Below, one piece after another: positions 20,160 to 31,800 of a stretch of DNA of 64,000 bases (position 1 is the stretch's first letter; each line of letters starts with the position of its first letter). A program made the translations under genes and the position numbers. The notes below the pieces were generated by a model, which searched no databases, was not told where the DNA came from, and worked only from the letters and a program-made list of their open reading frames with translations. Source of the DNA: Ditylenchus dipsaci (Eukaryota > Nematoda > Chromadorea > Rhabditida > Anguinidae); contig SADC01000009.1 of NCBI GenBank assembly GCA_004194705.1, positions 62,001 to 126,000 of the forward strand. Reading direction: 5' to 3'.

Positions 20160-21640
20160 AATGGCCCTTTAAATGCGAATCCGTTGAGATCAGATCAAAA
20201 TAATTATTATGAGCTAAAATATTGCTATTTCGAGCAGACCAGTCGAAAAAGTTGCACCACTCACCTACTTTAGTGTATATCTCAAGTCCTAATTAATTTT
20301 TCAAACGGATCTCAACAGATTCGTATTCAGGAAGAAATTTTGACGTTAGGGCTGACTTTTCAAATACTTTTACCTTGAAAATTAATGATTTTTTATAAAA
20401 AGCTTGAAAAGTTCGTTCAAGAATCTATACGAGTTGGTATTTTACCCAAATCATGTCAAGACCACAAATTCATAAATTTGAACCGTTTTTTTTCTATTTT
20501 TCCCCTTATATTTGTGTCTTTAATCAGGAGACCTGACACGCTTTTTATGTTGGTTACATTTTTTGGTGGCTATTTTTGTTGGACCATTTTTTCGTCGAAC
20601 TTTTTCAATTAGTTAATTTTCTAGGCAAATTTTTTGACGCAAGTTGCTGTTTGAGTGTGGTCAACTTCTCCTTGAAGGTAGGTGCTTTTTGGTGAGGTTG
20701 TGAGTTATTTTTAGCCTTTCTGGCTTGACGAAGGGCATCTTTTCTCGCAGCTTTTGAGAGCTCTCCTTTTTTCCTACTTCCGCTAGTTTTTATCACTAGA
20801 AGAAAAATTCTTTAGTCTATCTAAAAATAGTTCAAAATTTTAAGTAATTTTAATGCTAGTTTTTACTTGAAGGCTAGCCCCACCTCCTAAAGGCTAGATA
20901 ATAAAAACTTTAGTCGACAAATAGATAGCCCTGGGAAATAGCTATCGAATGACCAGACGAAGTTATGACGATTTGAAATGCGCCAGATCATACTAAAAAT
21001 GGTGATTCAAACAAAAAGTAATGTATTGGAAAAAATTATTAAAAGGCAAAACAAAAAAGTAAAACTACAGAAGTGTGCTGTTTTTACTCAGCTTTCGAAT
21101 GGCCCTACATGGCTGCTTCAACATTAGTGTAATTGGTAGAAAAACTTAAAGTACGAAGGGACTAAAATAAAAAATTTCGATTTGTTTGAAATGAAGACAG
21201 AGCGTTTTAATGAAAGCATAGTGTTCAATTTTTTGGTTTTTGCACCTGACAAGCAGTGACTATTATTCCAAAAGTACCGTATATTTTCTAATAAGGCCCC
21301 ATGAGGCCTTATTAAAAGACGCGAGGGACCCCCGAACAAAATATGCCTGGTTTCCCTGCTATTTATTTTTTTGCGGTTTTTTAGACTCAGTTTGAGGCAA
21401 GAGTTGGCAACCGAATGTTAGGATGCACTTGAACATTGACTTTTACTCACAGGTCTATAGCAAGATCAATTCATACGCTCAAAAAAAAGAAACTTGCTTA
21501 AACCCAAGCCTTAAGAATTACAAAAATAAATAACAGGGGAACCAAGGCATCTTTTTTCAGCTGTACCCTCGTACATATAGAACAAAGAATCTCTTTTTAC
21601 TAAGCCCCAGTGACCAAAACGTGGTTAAATACCCTCGTAT
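20160..21640. other. Stretch without a supported gene
   Basis: I see AT-rich DNA with a minus-strand Lys-rich open frame (20605-20796, KKGELSKAARKDALRQARKA) of unclear meaning. A TACCGTATATTTTCTAATAA end lies at about 21276, beside a GGCCCCATGAGGCC hairpin, so a degraded MITE is likely there. No splice-bounded gene is convincing. Confidence 0.4.
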
Positions 21641-21651
21641 TGGTACTTACC

Positions 21652-22004
21652 AGGGCTGTACCGGATACCAAAAAATACCGGATCGGATATCGGATACCGG
21701 ATATGGAAAAATATCGGATCGGATACCGGATATGAAAAAGTGCCGGATATCGGTTATCGGATATCGGATTTCGGATATTTTTGATGAAATTTAAAAAAAA
21801 ATTGAAAAATTTTTTCTAAATTTTAAAAAAGTTTTTAAAAATTTTTTTCCGAAAATTGGCCATTTTTTCGGATATCGGATGTCAAAAAGTGCCGGATATC
21901 GGATATCGGATGTCGGATATCGAATACCGGATATCGGATGTCAAAAAGTGCCGGATATCGGATATCGGATGTCGGATATCGGATATCCGGTACAGCCCTG
22001 GTAC
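21652..22004. repeat. Palindromic element built of GGATATCGGATATC
   Basis: The ends are GGGCTGTACCGGATACC and GGATATCCGGTACAGCCC. The interior is made of GATATCGGAT units that are palindromic themselves, separated by an A-rich middle. Open frames across it are the repeat translated. Confidence 0.85.
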
Positions 22005-22068
22005 TTACCATCTCCAAATAAAAAAGTTTGAAATTTATTTATATAGTGGCCTTTTTATAGCTGCTAAC

Positions 22069-22238
22069 CAGGGTTCGACAAATGTGCCCTAAAGGGCACA
22101 TTTCAGGGCACATCGTATTTTCGAAACAATATATGCCCTGAAAAGGGCACATTGTGCCCTTTGTAGGGCACATATTTTTTTCAACTGTGAAAATAAAAAA
22201 AGCACATTGGTACCAAAAGGGCACATTTGTCGAACCCT
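22069..22238. mobile_element. 170 bp palindromic MITE
   Basis: AGGGTTCGACAAATGTGCCC on the left returns as GGGCACATTTGTCGAACCCT on the right. The GGGCACAT word recurs five or six times within. No target duplication is obvious. Confidence 0.85.
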
Positions 22239-22239
22239 G

Positions 22240-22858
22240 CTGCTAACTATGATTGTTCCTTTTCAATGTTAAATTGGCACCATTACCAATGACCAGATAT
22301 ATTACAAAAATGAATTTCAAATAATGTTTTGTCTTAGTGGGATTTATTCTAGACGACCCTGCTTTTTTTCTTTGTAGTTTCTTCTGTGGCGATAAATTCC
22401 AAATTTCGCATTTGCTGTATTGATGGATAAAAGTATCCTAAAATAAATTTCATTTAAAGCTCTCTTCGTTTTATTTTGATTTACAACAAAATGTCTAGTT
22501 TTTCGTTTTCTACGTTTTGTGCTTAGTTTATCTGCTTAGCTTGTTTTAGTCCATAGCCACACATTTTAGTCAAATTTTTCAAACGAATTTATCGAAAAAA
22601 TAAAAAAAAAATTACTTGAAATCTATAATGGAATGGCGCAAATTGTTTCACCTAGTCAAATCAATTATTTACCCTGTCAAAATTGTTAAGCGTTTTGAAA
22701 TATCTATAAATTTGACTCGGCGAATCAATAATTTGACAAGTTAAATAAGTACTTTGCTTAAATTTTAAATTCAATAGGTTAAATGATTAGATGACCATGT
22801 AAATTATTAATTTGACGTGAAAATTAGTTACAGCCTAAACAAATAACTTTTTTTTGTT
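22240..22858. other. Upstream region of the NDP kinase gene
   Basis: No exon is seen. Immediately before the gene a polypyrimidine tract ends in TTTTCTAG (22855-22863), 43 nt before the start codon. That fits a 5' UTR intron or a trans-splice acceptor. Confidence 0.4.
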
Positions 22859-22905
22859 TTCTAGATCCTTGAATATCTCTGTCCTAAACTAAGTCACGAA
22901 TCAAA

Positions 22906-23481
22906 ATGTCGACTGTTGAGCGAACCTTCATTGCTATCAAGCCAGATGGTTCTGTTTGAAAATCAATTAAAGTCACAATAACCTTCTTGCTTTTTAGGTG
23001 TGCAACGTGGACTGGTCGGAAAGATTATTTCTTCGGTTTGAGGAGCGTGGTTACAAGCTCGTCGCTCTTAAGCAGGTGCATGCTTCTCGTCAGCATCTGG
23101 AGGTTCACTATCAAGATCTGAAAGACAAGGCATTCTTCCCTGGGCTCATCGAGTATATGGCCTCTGGTCCAATTGTTGCCATGGTTTGGGAAGGTTGGTT
23201 TAGTTTTGATAAATTAGTATTTAAATTCGTATTTAAATTCGTTAAAATCTGAATTTTTAGGGCTTGACGCTGTGAAGCAGGGCCGTGCAATGTTGGGTGC
23301 TACCAATCCCCTGCAAAGTCCAGCTGGTTCAATCCGAGGAGACTTCTGCATCCAGACTGGCCGAAACATCTGCCATGGATCAGACAGCGTGGAGTCTGCT
23401 AACCGAGAAATCAGTCACTGGTTCCAGCCAAATGAAGTCTACGACTACAAACTGGCCAACAGCCACTGGGTTTACGAGTAA
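22906..23481 (+). CDS. NME: Nucleoside diphosphate kinase, group I
   Basis: The enzyme transfers the gamma phosphate between nucleoside triphosphates and diphosphates through a phospho-histidine. Exons are 22906-22948, 22998-23193 and 23261-23481, with introns of 49 and 67 nt. Hallmarks are TFIAIKPDG at the N terminus, [31 protein letters not shown], and NICHGSDS with the active-site His, ending NSHWVYE. The exons total 460 nt. Removing one T near 23027-23033, where VGKIIS must continue into RFEERGYKL, gives 459 nt and 152 residues, the normal family length. So there is one frame break, either a read error or a real frameshift. The start is supported by the TTTTCTAG acceptor upstream. A poly(A) signal follows at 23561-23566. 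Confidence 0.93.
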
Positions 23482-23560
23482 AATCACCAAAAAGTACTTC
23501 TACTTGAGTTACCAAACGTTCCAGCACATGCCGCTATGTTGTTTTCTATCATAGTACTTC

Positions 23561-23566
23561 AATAAA
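23561..23566 (+). terminator. Poly(A) signal of the NDP kinase gene
   Basis: AATAAA lies 80 nt after the stop codon, at the spacing expected for a 3' UTR. Confidence 0.75.
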
Positions 23567-23633
23567 GTCTTAGTTCTACTGTAGGTTGTCGAAACTTGTT
23601 TTTTTATTAAATACAGAATATGTAAAGAAATTT

Positions 23634-23968
23634 GATACGCTTTGAAAGGACATAACTTTTTTTCTAGATCAAATTCCGGAAACCTGTAAGCGCCACTTGA
23701 CTCAGAAAGTTATACAATTTTTTGGTAAATAATGTGAAAAAACACAATTTTTGCTTGGTCCTCCCTGTGGTTTGGGTCCTGGTATATGGATGGCATCTAG
23801 ATGGGCGAGGTTAAAACCACAAAGGGGGGGGGGGGTGTCAAGCAAAAATTGTATTTTCAACATAATATATTTAAAAAATATTATATATTTTTCTGAGTCG
23901 AGTGGTGCTTAAAGATTTCCGGAATTCGATCTAGAAAAAAATTTAAGGCCTTTCAAAGAGTATCAAAT
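23634..23968. repeat. Palindrome just after the NDP kinase gene
   Basis: ACTTTTTTTCTAGATCAAAT and CCGGAAACCTGTAAGCGCCA face TTTCCGGAATTCGATCTAGA. The hinge carries TTGGTCCTCCCTGTGGTTT and AAACCACAAAGGGGG, the motif found in many other palindromes of this window. Confidence 0.75.
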
Positions 23969-23999
23969 TTCATGACACGCCCTGTATATGTGTTAAGAA

Positions 24000-25270
24000 T
24001 TTTTTTTTCATAGGAAAGGGTCAATACTTTATTATCGTATTTCTTCTATGGTAGCTGCCAAGGATTTTCTTATCCACACTCTGAAAAAGTGGTGAAATCC
24101 ACGAGATTTTTGGTGCTGAACCGAAATCTTAATAATCGAATCGTGGAGAAAGTCTTTTGAAATAAATTCAGGTCTTTGCGTGTCATAATAAAGTTCCTAT
24201 CTAATCTACAAATAGTATTGTTGGATGGCGTCGATAAGGGTGCAGGTGTTTTTCAGGAAATACTGTATTCTCCCTAATAAGAGCTCCTTTTTCAGAATCG
24301 TGTTTTTGACCTGTTTTTGAGAACTTCTCTGAGGCAAGCCACCACCCATTTCGTATCTCATTTCATTAATCACCGCCCATTTTGTAGCTCATCTCACTAG
24401 CTACCAATTGAGTGGTCACTTGTCTAAGAGCAGTCTTCGAAAAGTGGGTTGGAAACACAACGCCAAGAACACGATTTTGAAAGGAGAAGGGGGTTGCGGA
24501 GAATACGACGGCTTTACGAGTCGTTCACTTTGCTTTTGTTGAAAAAAAAATTGTGGGAAATCCAAAACTACTTAAATTTGACTAGAAAAACGTGTTACGG
24601 ACTTTAAATGGTTTCTAGTTTTGTAAATTCTGTATTTTAAAAATTGATCAAGATTCTCAGCTTTCTTGTGGTATGTATCTCATCATCTGCAATGCAAACT
24701 TCCTCGCTTACATGCAAATAGAACTTTCATTTAACTTTTTGCCGAGTATTTGACCTAAATCTGGACTTTCGTCTGACTTTTTATTCGAAATGCCCTAAAA
24801 TTCTGATATTCATGACAAGAAAAATTTCAAAATTCTGTTTCGCTCGTGTGTAAAGCAGATTGAGGGCTGCATTTAGGTCTAAAATTGTTGCAAAAAATGC
24901 AAAATTTGGGGTTTTCAAATGCAAACTAAGTTTGATGTGATTTTTTTGCCTTGTATTTAACATAAATTCTGGATTTTCATCGGGCCTGTACTCAAAACTT
25001 TTAGGTAAAACTGGAAGATCTGAACTTTATGACCTACGTCTACTTTTCAATTTCACATCGAATGAGCTAATAGTAAAAATTGGAAAATTTAAAAAAAAAT
25101 GAGTGGTCTATTTGACCTAATCTGGTGTCAGTGGGCGGGTCGAACTCGTGAAGAAAACAGCCTTTTTGCTGTGCAAAATTCCTTGACAACACGCTTTACT
25201 TTAAGTGATTAGATATGCTACTTTTACTTATCGAACTTTTTGAGCTTGCATTTTGAATGATAACTAAATA
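24000..25270. other. Stretch without a supported gene
   Basis: About 24290-24480 is a dispersed repeat (CTCATCTCACTAGCTACCAA, then GTGGTCACTTGTCTAAG). Related segments occur near 27060, 33000, 33150 and 58830. I see no coding sequence. A TACTGTATTCTCCCTAATAA end at about 24261 suggests another MITE remnant. Confidence 0.4.
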
Positions 25271-25274
25271 TGTA

Positions 25275-25400
25275 CAGTCGAGTTTCGATATAGTGGCACC
25301 CTAAGTTGCATTTGGCTGGCCGGTAAAGAAAATAGAGAAAGTTTACTACGCGCTATAGTGCACTTCGTATAGTGGCACCCTCGATATAGTAGCTTTACCA
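25275..25400. mobile_element. One-ended pogo-type MITE remnant
   Basis: CAGTCGAGTTTCGATATAGT follows TA, and the word TATAGTGGCACCC recurs at about 25370. The matching right end was not found, so it is truncated. Confidence 0.6.
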
Positions 25401-25862
25401 TTGCGCCATGCAGACACGTCCAAAAACTCAAATCGAACAATTTTGGTCGATTTGAAAAGCCGTGAATACGGTATCACAGTTACGCAGACAAATATACGTA
25501 CTTTGCCGCAAAGCAAAATTAAATTTTTCTAAAATAACTCTTTGCGCCAAAAAATTTCCTCAATTTTTTTGACTATTTACAGCAAAATTAGGACTTTTGC
25601 GGCAATATGAAAAGTTTTTCTGTCAAAATTCCAAAATGCCATTATTCTTAATCCATAACTAGCCAAACAACAGTGGAAGTCGAGGGCTAGGTCCTTAAAG
25701 TCTATGATTTTATAAGATGCCAATCATTTTGCGTAAATTTAAAAAGGCAATCATTCAAAATCATTCAGAACAATTAGATTTGCAAATCTTTGAGTATTCT
25801 GCTAAATTCTAAGACAATTGCTTGGAAAACACAGCTTAAAATATTAGTTAAGACTATTCAAA

Positions 25863-28800
25863 ATGGATACAAGCGATAGTGAAGATTCTGATGCGTCTGT
25901 GGACTTTTACACGAAAGCATGGACAGTCACAGGTACTTTTTTTTTTGTTTCCTTGCTATATCTCACCCCATTTGTGTAGACTTTTAAATTCAACCCTGTG
26001 GATCTCAATTGGCGCAAGGACTGCTGCACTAAACTAGGACTTGAGCTGGTCTCAGATCTGGATGAAAATCCGTACGAAATTTTTGATGAGCACGCTGCCC
26101 AAACAGAACAAATGTGCGGTATGGAAGAAGCGCCAGAAGTGGTGGGCGACGTGATTGGTGACGGAAATTGTTTGTTCAGGTATGTTATTTGATGTTTTTT
26201 TCCATAATTACCATATTTCCTCTAAAAGCTCCACATGCGGAGTTATTTTTCAAACTCCCAAAAATCGGAAAATTTGGAATTCGATTTCGAGATTTTGGGT
26301 GCAAATAAAAGATCTAAAAAGTGGAATCGGTAGAGCTCGTGGGAGTTAAGAAAAAATAATTAACAGCTTTGCAAAATATTGACTCTGCACCGAGATATAG
26401 GTCCTCAAAGTAGGGGTTGTGGAGTTATTAGATCACGTGAAGCTATAGGAGAAAATACGGTAGGTGCATTTACCTTATTTTCAAACTGAAAACCGTGAAA
26501 AAAAATTATTTTATAAATGCTACTTTTGAGCAGGATACTTCTTGGGAGGGCTATTCATTCAACATAATGCAAGGCTGCGAATTCTTACGAGGAAAAGGTG
26601 TTAAGTGTGCGGCGGCGCGTGGAGTTAGAAAATTATTTGCTGTGGGTTTGCCCATGACACCTTCATATACTCTTCTGCCGCGTCGCCGACTTTGCCCTCG
26701 CTCGACACCCGGCAATTTGGAGTTTGCAGGGCCTGGAGTTTGCGAATTGTTGTAGGCCGCAGATAAACAGCCCTACTTTTTGGTCGGTTGTCCGAACAGG
26801 CAGGTTAACTGTAACCAAGTTTCAAATATCGAGAGAAAATATGGAGTGAAAGATCTTTTGATCAATTAAATAACTGCTATAAGATGTACAGAATTTATCC
26901 TTTTTATAAATTTTAGAGCCCTGTCACATATTTTCACTGCGGGATGCCAAGACCAGCATCACAAGCTGAGGAAAAAAGTTAGTTTATTTCTGATTTCTCT
27001 GATACAGCTGCACTCCCTGGATTCAAAATCGTGTTTTTAGAATGTGTTTTGACCGAATTTTGGTGTGGTTATCTTCTAGAGAGTTACCACTCAAATCGTA
27101 GTTCATTCCATTAGCTTCAAATGAGTGGTAATTTGCCAGGAATCACCCACGAAAATTAAAGCAAGCTTTTTTCTTGCCGTAAAAATACTTTTTCTACCTT
27201 AAAGGTCAAAATTAAGGGTGGCGGGTAACCGATATTTTCGGTTTCGGTTAATCGAATCGAGAACATAGTGGGGCGCCGTCCGTCACCGCCCTAATTTCTT
27301 TTATCACCGTCCTGCATTTTCACCAAATTTTTTATTACGAAATGCTTCTTTTATTTTATATCATATAGTCAGTTTTCATTTTTCTACCTTATTTTTAGGT
27401 GACCGTCCAGGTTTTCTATCACTTTTAGTTCAAAAAAATGAGGCCGTCCTAATTTTACATGAAAATTTTCAAAATAATCGGAGAAATTAGGACGGCCTCA
27501 TTTTTTGAACTAAAAGTGATAGAAAACCTGGACGGCCACCTAAAAATAGGGTAGAAAAATGAAAACTGACTATATGATGTAAAATAAAAAAGCGTTCCGT
27601 CATAAAAAATTTGGTGAAAATGCAGGACGGCGATGAAAAAATTGGTACGGCGACGGACGGCGTCCCCACTATGACGAGAACCGAAAATTTGGGTGACCGA
27701 CCCGAGCCGATAAACGAAAACACGAAAATTTGCGCTCAATTAGAGTAAATACGGTAATTTATTATTTTGAGTTACAGTTGCGGACAATGATAGGACGCCA
27801 TACGACTTGATACAAATTATGACTTGATACATCAACTTGATACACTATCGACTTGATACATCGACTTGATACACTGTCGACTTGATACACTGTCGACTTG
27901 ATACATCGACTTGATACACTATCGACTTGATACATCAACTTGATACATTTTACAAAAAATGGCCCTCCGTTTAGCCCTCCGCTTCGACGGCGCAGGGGTC
28001 TTGGTGGCTTTGGGTTGAAATGCGCACACCCACATACCTTAGCCACAAACCACTCCAAAGTGAATGATCACATGAAAAAGCATCTTTTCTAGACTTTATT
28101 TATGCGGTAGGCCCGAGTATTAAAAACTATGATCAAATGACATCTTTTTGATGGCGTCTAGGTTCTCTTTCATATGTGTTTACCTTGGTTCACCGAGAAA
28201 AATATGAGGCAAAATTGTGTCCGTGTCCGTTATTTCACAATTCTAGACTGACAGGATTCCAGATTAATGACAAAGCCCAAAACAAAGAAATTTTATTCAT
28301 GAACGACGTTTACTAACATCACATCCAAAAAACATAACATGCAAACAACCAAATTGACGATCTACTGAGCCTAAGCAGGACAATAAATATTTCATTCGGC
28401 ATCGAAGACGACATTCAGGTGAGCTTCCTCCTCCGGAATTTCTTGAGCAAGTCTCTTAATTCAGCAAGTTGCACGGCCGCTTCGTGAGCATCTTCTTCAT
28501 CATCGTTGTCTTCTAGCATAACCTCCCTTAAAACATAGACATAAGGGCATGATAATTGTGCTAAAAGACTATTCGATACCTGAATTCTACCGAGTCGATA
28601 CCCATCAGGCGGCCGATCCTTGACAAATAACGGTCCATCTTCCTTGCATAGCGTTCACCCACAAAACGCCATCGTCGGTTGACAAAAATTCTAGTAGTCT
28701 CTCCTTAATCAACAAACAGATGATCAATGAATTTTTCAGAGAAACCGACCTTCGATTGCAAAATTGCTGCCGTTATTTCCATGTAGTCAGTTCTCTGTCT

Positions 28801-31800
28801 TCTCGGCGGCTGACGTCCCTCGAATACGTCATAGGCATCCATCTCCTCTGTATGAGTCAACTTGAATGGACCAAGTTTGAATGGAATAATTGTTTTAAGA
28901 TCTCTACCTGTCTGAATCCAAATGCCCAGCGTCCCAATTTTGCATTCATCGAAAAGTGGAGACGCTGTTTACCATGGTAGCTCTCTGCGTGATTCGTGGT
29001 TCTTAAAATTCTTCAAAAGCTGTGACTCTTGGACAGTTCTTACGCTTTGCACGATAAAGAGCGCCATCTGTTGCAACCTTATTCCCCACAGCGGCATGTC
29101 GAATGATATTAAAATCTAAACATTGTCCAACAGCTATGTAATTTTCTTGTAATAAGCACTTGATCAGGAAGTCCTCCAAATCCTGCACAGTTCTTCGTCG
29201 ATTCTCACCCTCGCTTGAGTCCAGTTTCTTGTGTTCCGCTGCCAACTCTGCTTGATGCTTCGACGGACGTTGGTTCCAGCCACCTTGAAGAATCGTATCA
29301 ATTCGAAGATGATAACGAAACTAACAAATCTTACCTCATTGACATTTTCGGGCACGCAGATATGCTCATATTGGTCTAGATTGCCGATCCAGGCCATCGA
29401 GTGAGGTTGAGCTTGAGAGAAAAGACTGTTGTTTGAAGCCTATTATCTTTTTGTTTTGCTGATATGCACCCAGAACATCTGAAGTAGGCTTGCTCAATCC
29501 TTCCTTAATAGTTGTTCTGCCGGTCTTGGTCCAGATGTAGCATCCCCGACGGTCTTCAGTGTATGTTATTGGCGAATGTCCTCGCTCCGATTCGCTGAGA
29601 GTGCACGAGTTGTAGGTTAGCCATCCAATAAACTAAAAATGTCAAAAAAAAATAATGCAATGCATTAATGAGAACACTAAGTTGACAAAGACAGAGTAGT
29701 GTGTAATTTTCAGCCCTTTCTGTAAAATGTATCAAGTTGATGTATCAAGTCGATAGTGTATCAGTCGATGTATCAAGTCGACAGTGTATCAAGTCGAATG
29801 TATCAAGTCGACAGTGTATCAGTGATGTATCAAGTCATAATTTGTATCAAGTTGATGATATATTCAATTGATAGCGGACGGCACGTTTATTATTAGACTT
29901 ACTGTTTTTTCGTAAAAATTTTAAATGCTTTTAAAAATCGCGATGGGCAGTTTGTAGAGCACTTAAAGGGCTACAATTATAGCCTACTACTTGTTATGAA
30001 AATATCAATTTTGCGCGATTGCTGAGGCGTTTGGAAACCCCTTGTTTTTCTCCGACAATTGATAGCGGACGATTTTTTTTTCAAGCTGATTGATTTTAAT
30101 TTTTTATATATTGTCAACTTTTAATGACTATTTGTAAGCCCTGTTCCTCAGCTACAATTTGGTATATCAAACTTTTTTTTTGAATTATTATTCCAAAAAT
30201 TATTATTATTATTTGAAACCCCTGAAAAAGTGCCATTTGCCTTATTTTAAGCCATTTTTTCAGGGTTTTCAACTTCAACCTATCTGTATCTCAGTGCAGA
30301 GCGGTCCTACGACAACGATCAAAATGTCATTTTGTAGAGAAATCATAGAGCTTTCAAAAAATGCAAAAGGGCATAAATTTTGATTTTAAATTTGAGAAAA
30401 CCTCTTAATTATGTGGTCAAACAACCATTTTCCTTACATTTTATTTGAATTTGACTGGAAATCGACACTTTTATTTCTATGGTCATAATTTTCCGTATTA
30501 ATGATTCAAAAAAAGTTTGATATACCAAATTGTAGCTGAGGAACAGGGCTTACAAATAGTCATTAAAAGTTGACAATATATAAAAAATTAAAATCAATCA
30601 GCTTGAAAAAAAATCGTCCGCTATCAATTGTCGGAGAAAAAACGAGGGGGTTTCCAAACCGCCTCAAGCAATCGCGCAAAATTTGATATTTTCATAACAA
30701 GTAGTAGGCTAATTGTAGCCCTTTAAGTGCTCTACAAACTGCCATTCGCGATTTTTAAAAGCATTTAAAAATTTTTACGAAAAAAACAGTAAGTCTAATA
30801 ATAAACGTGCCGTCCGCTATCAATTGTCCGCAACTGTATTTAACTACTTTTAGATTTGTTCCTTCATGCAGCTGCATCAAAAAACATTTGCAAGGATACG
30901 TGGAGAAAGCATCACGTCATTCATCCAATACATCCACACAATGCAGCAGACCTTTGAGTGGGGCACTGATGTGGAGCTGCTAGCTTGTGCTACCATGTTG
31001 CAAACACCTATAGCTACTTTTTTGGATGGCAAATGGGTTCCTTTCCTCTTTCCCTGTTTCCGACTTGATGAACAGTGCACTAGATGTGAGTTAGAAATTC
31101 TTCAATAACAAAAACTTAAGTAGGAACTATCTATTTTGGATGAATGAGACTTGCAGATTTTCAATGACAGGTTTTCAATGAATATTAATGATCTATTTTA
31201 CTGCAAAACGCATCATATTGCCTCTACTAGTGAACCTTGCAAAATAACCGTAATTTCGTTGATTTATCGTTTGTTTTGTAATGTTCACTAGTAGAACAAT
31301 ATGATGTTTTTTTGCAGTAAAGTAGATTATTAATATTCTCTTTATACTTTACTTTATCGTTTTGGTAAAAAAAAAATGAGTAATGGCTCGTTCACGGACT
31401 GCGACTTAGACTGAGACTTTTTTGGCGACATGAACACCTTTTAGCCTCACAAGGGAACTTCGCGAACTTGTTTTTCACTCGTAAATTGGAGTTTGGTCTC
31501 ATTGGATAGCCAGTATGCGACTTTTAATCAAATTCGTTGAGATCTTGTGCCCATAGGCCAAAAAGGTTGGGATGAGAAGGCTAGCAAAGTATTGTTAAAG
31601 GGGCATGCTCACCTGTTTTTAAATTCGTCCCCGCCAATTCAAATTTTTTTTGCCTAATCATTGAACTTATATACAAAATTTTTCAGCTTGGTTTCTAACA
31701 AAACAAGCCCTAGAATTTTATTTTAGGTGTACTTTGTTAGAAACTAAGTTGAAAATTTCGTACAGAAGTTCAATGATTCGGGAAAATTGTTTGAATTGGC

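Larger units (their letters stand above)
27773..30834. mobile_element. Palindromic MITE split by a Mutator-like insertion
   Basis: Outer ends are CAGTTGCGGACAATGATAGG (left) and CTATCAATTGTCCGCAACTG (right) next to TA. On the right, 29868-30834 is nearly a complete palindrome of about 480 bp arms, with TAGCGGACGGCACGTTTATT at both of its ends. The left terminus is separated from that body by the 2 kb insertion described next. It lies in the long OTU intron. Confidence 0.75.

Noticed and set aside
27805..27955. Second candidate repeat-spacer array (GACTTGATACATC)
   Set aside because: No unique spacers, and the inverse array at 29712-29852 shows it is the end of a mobile element.
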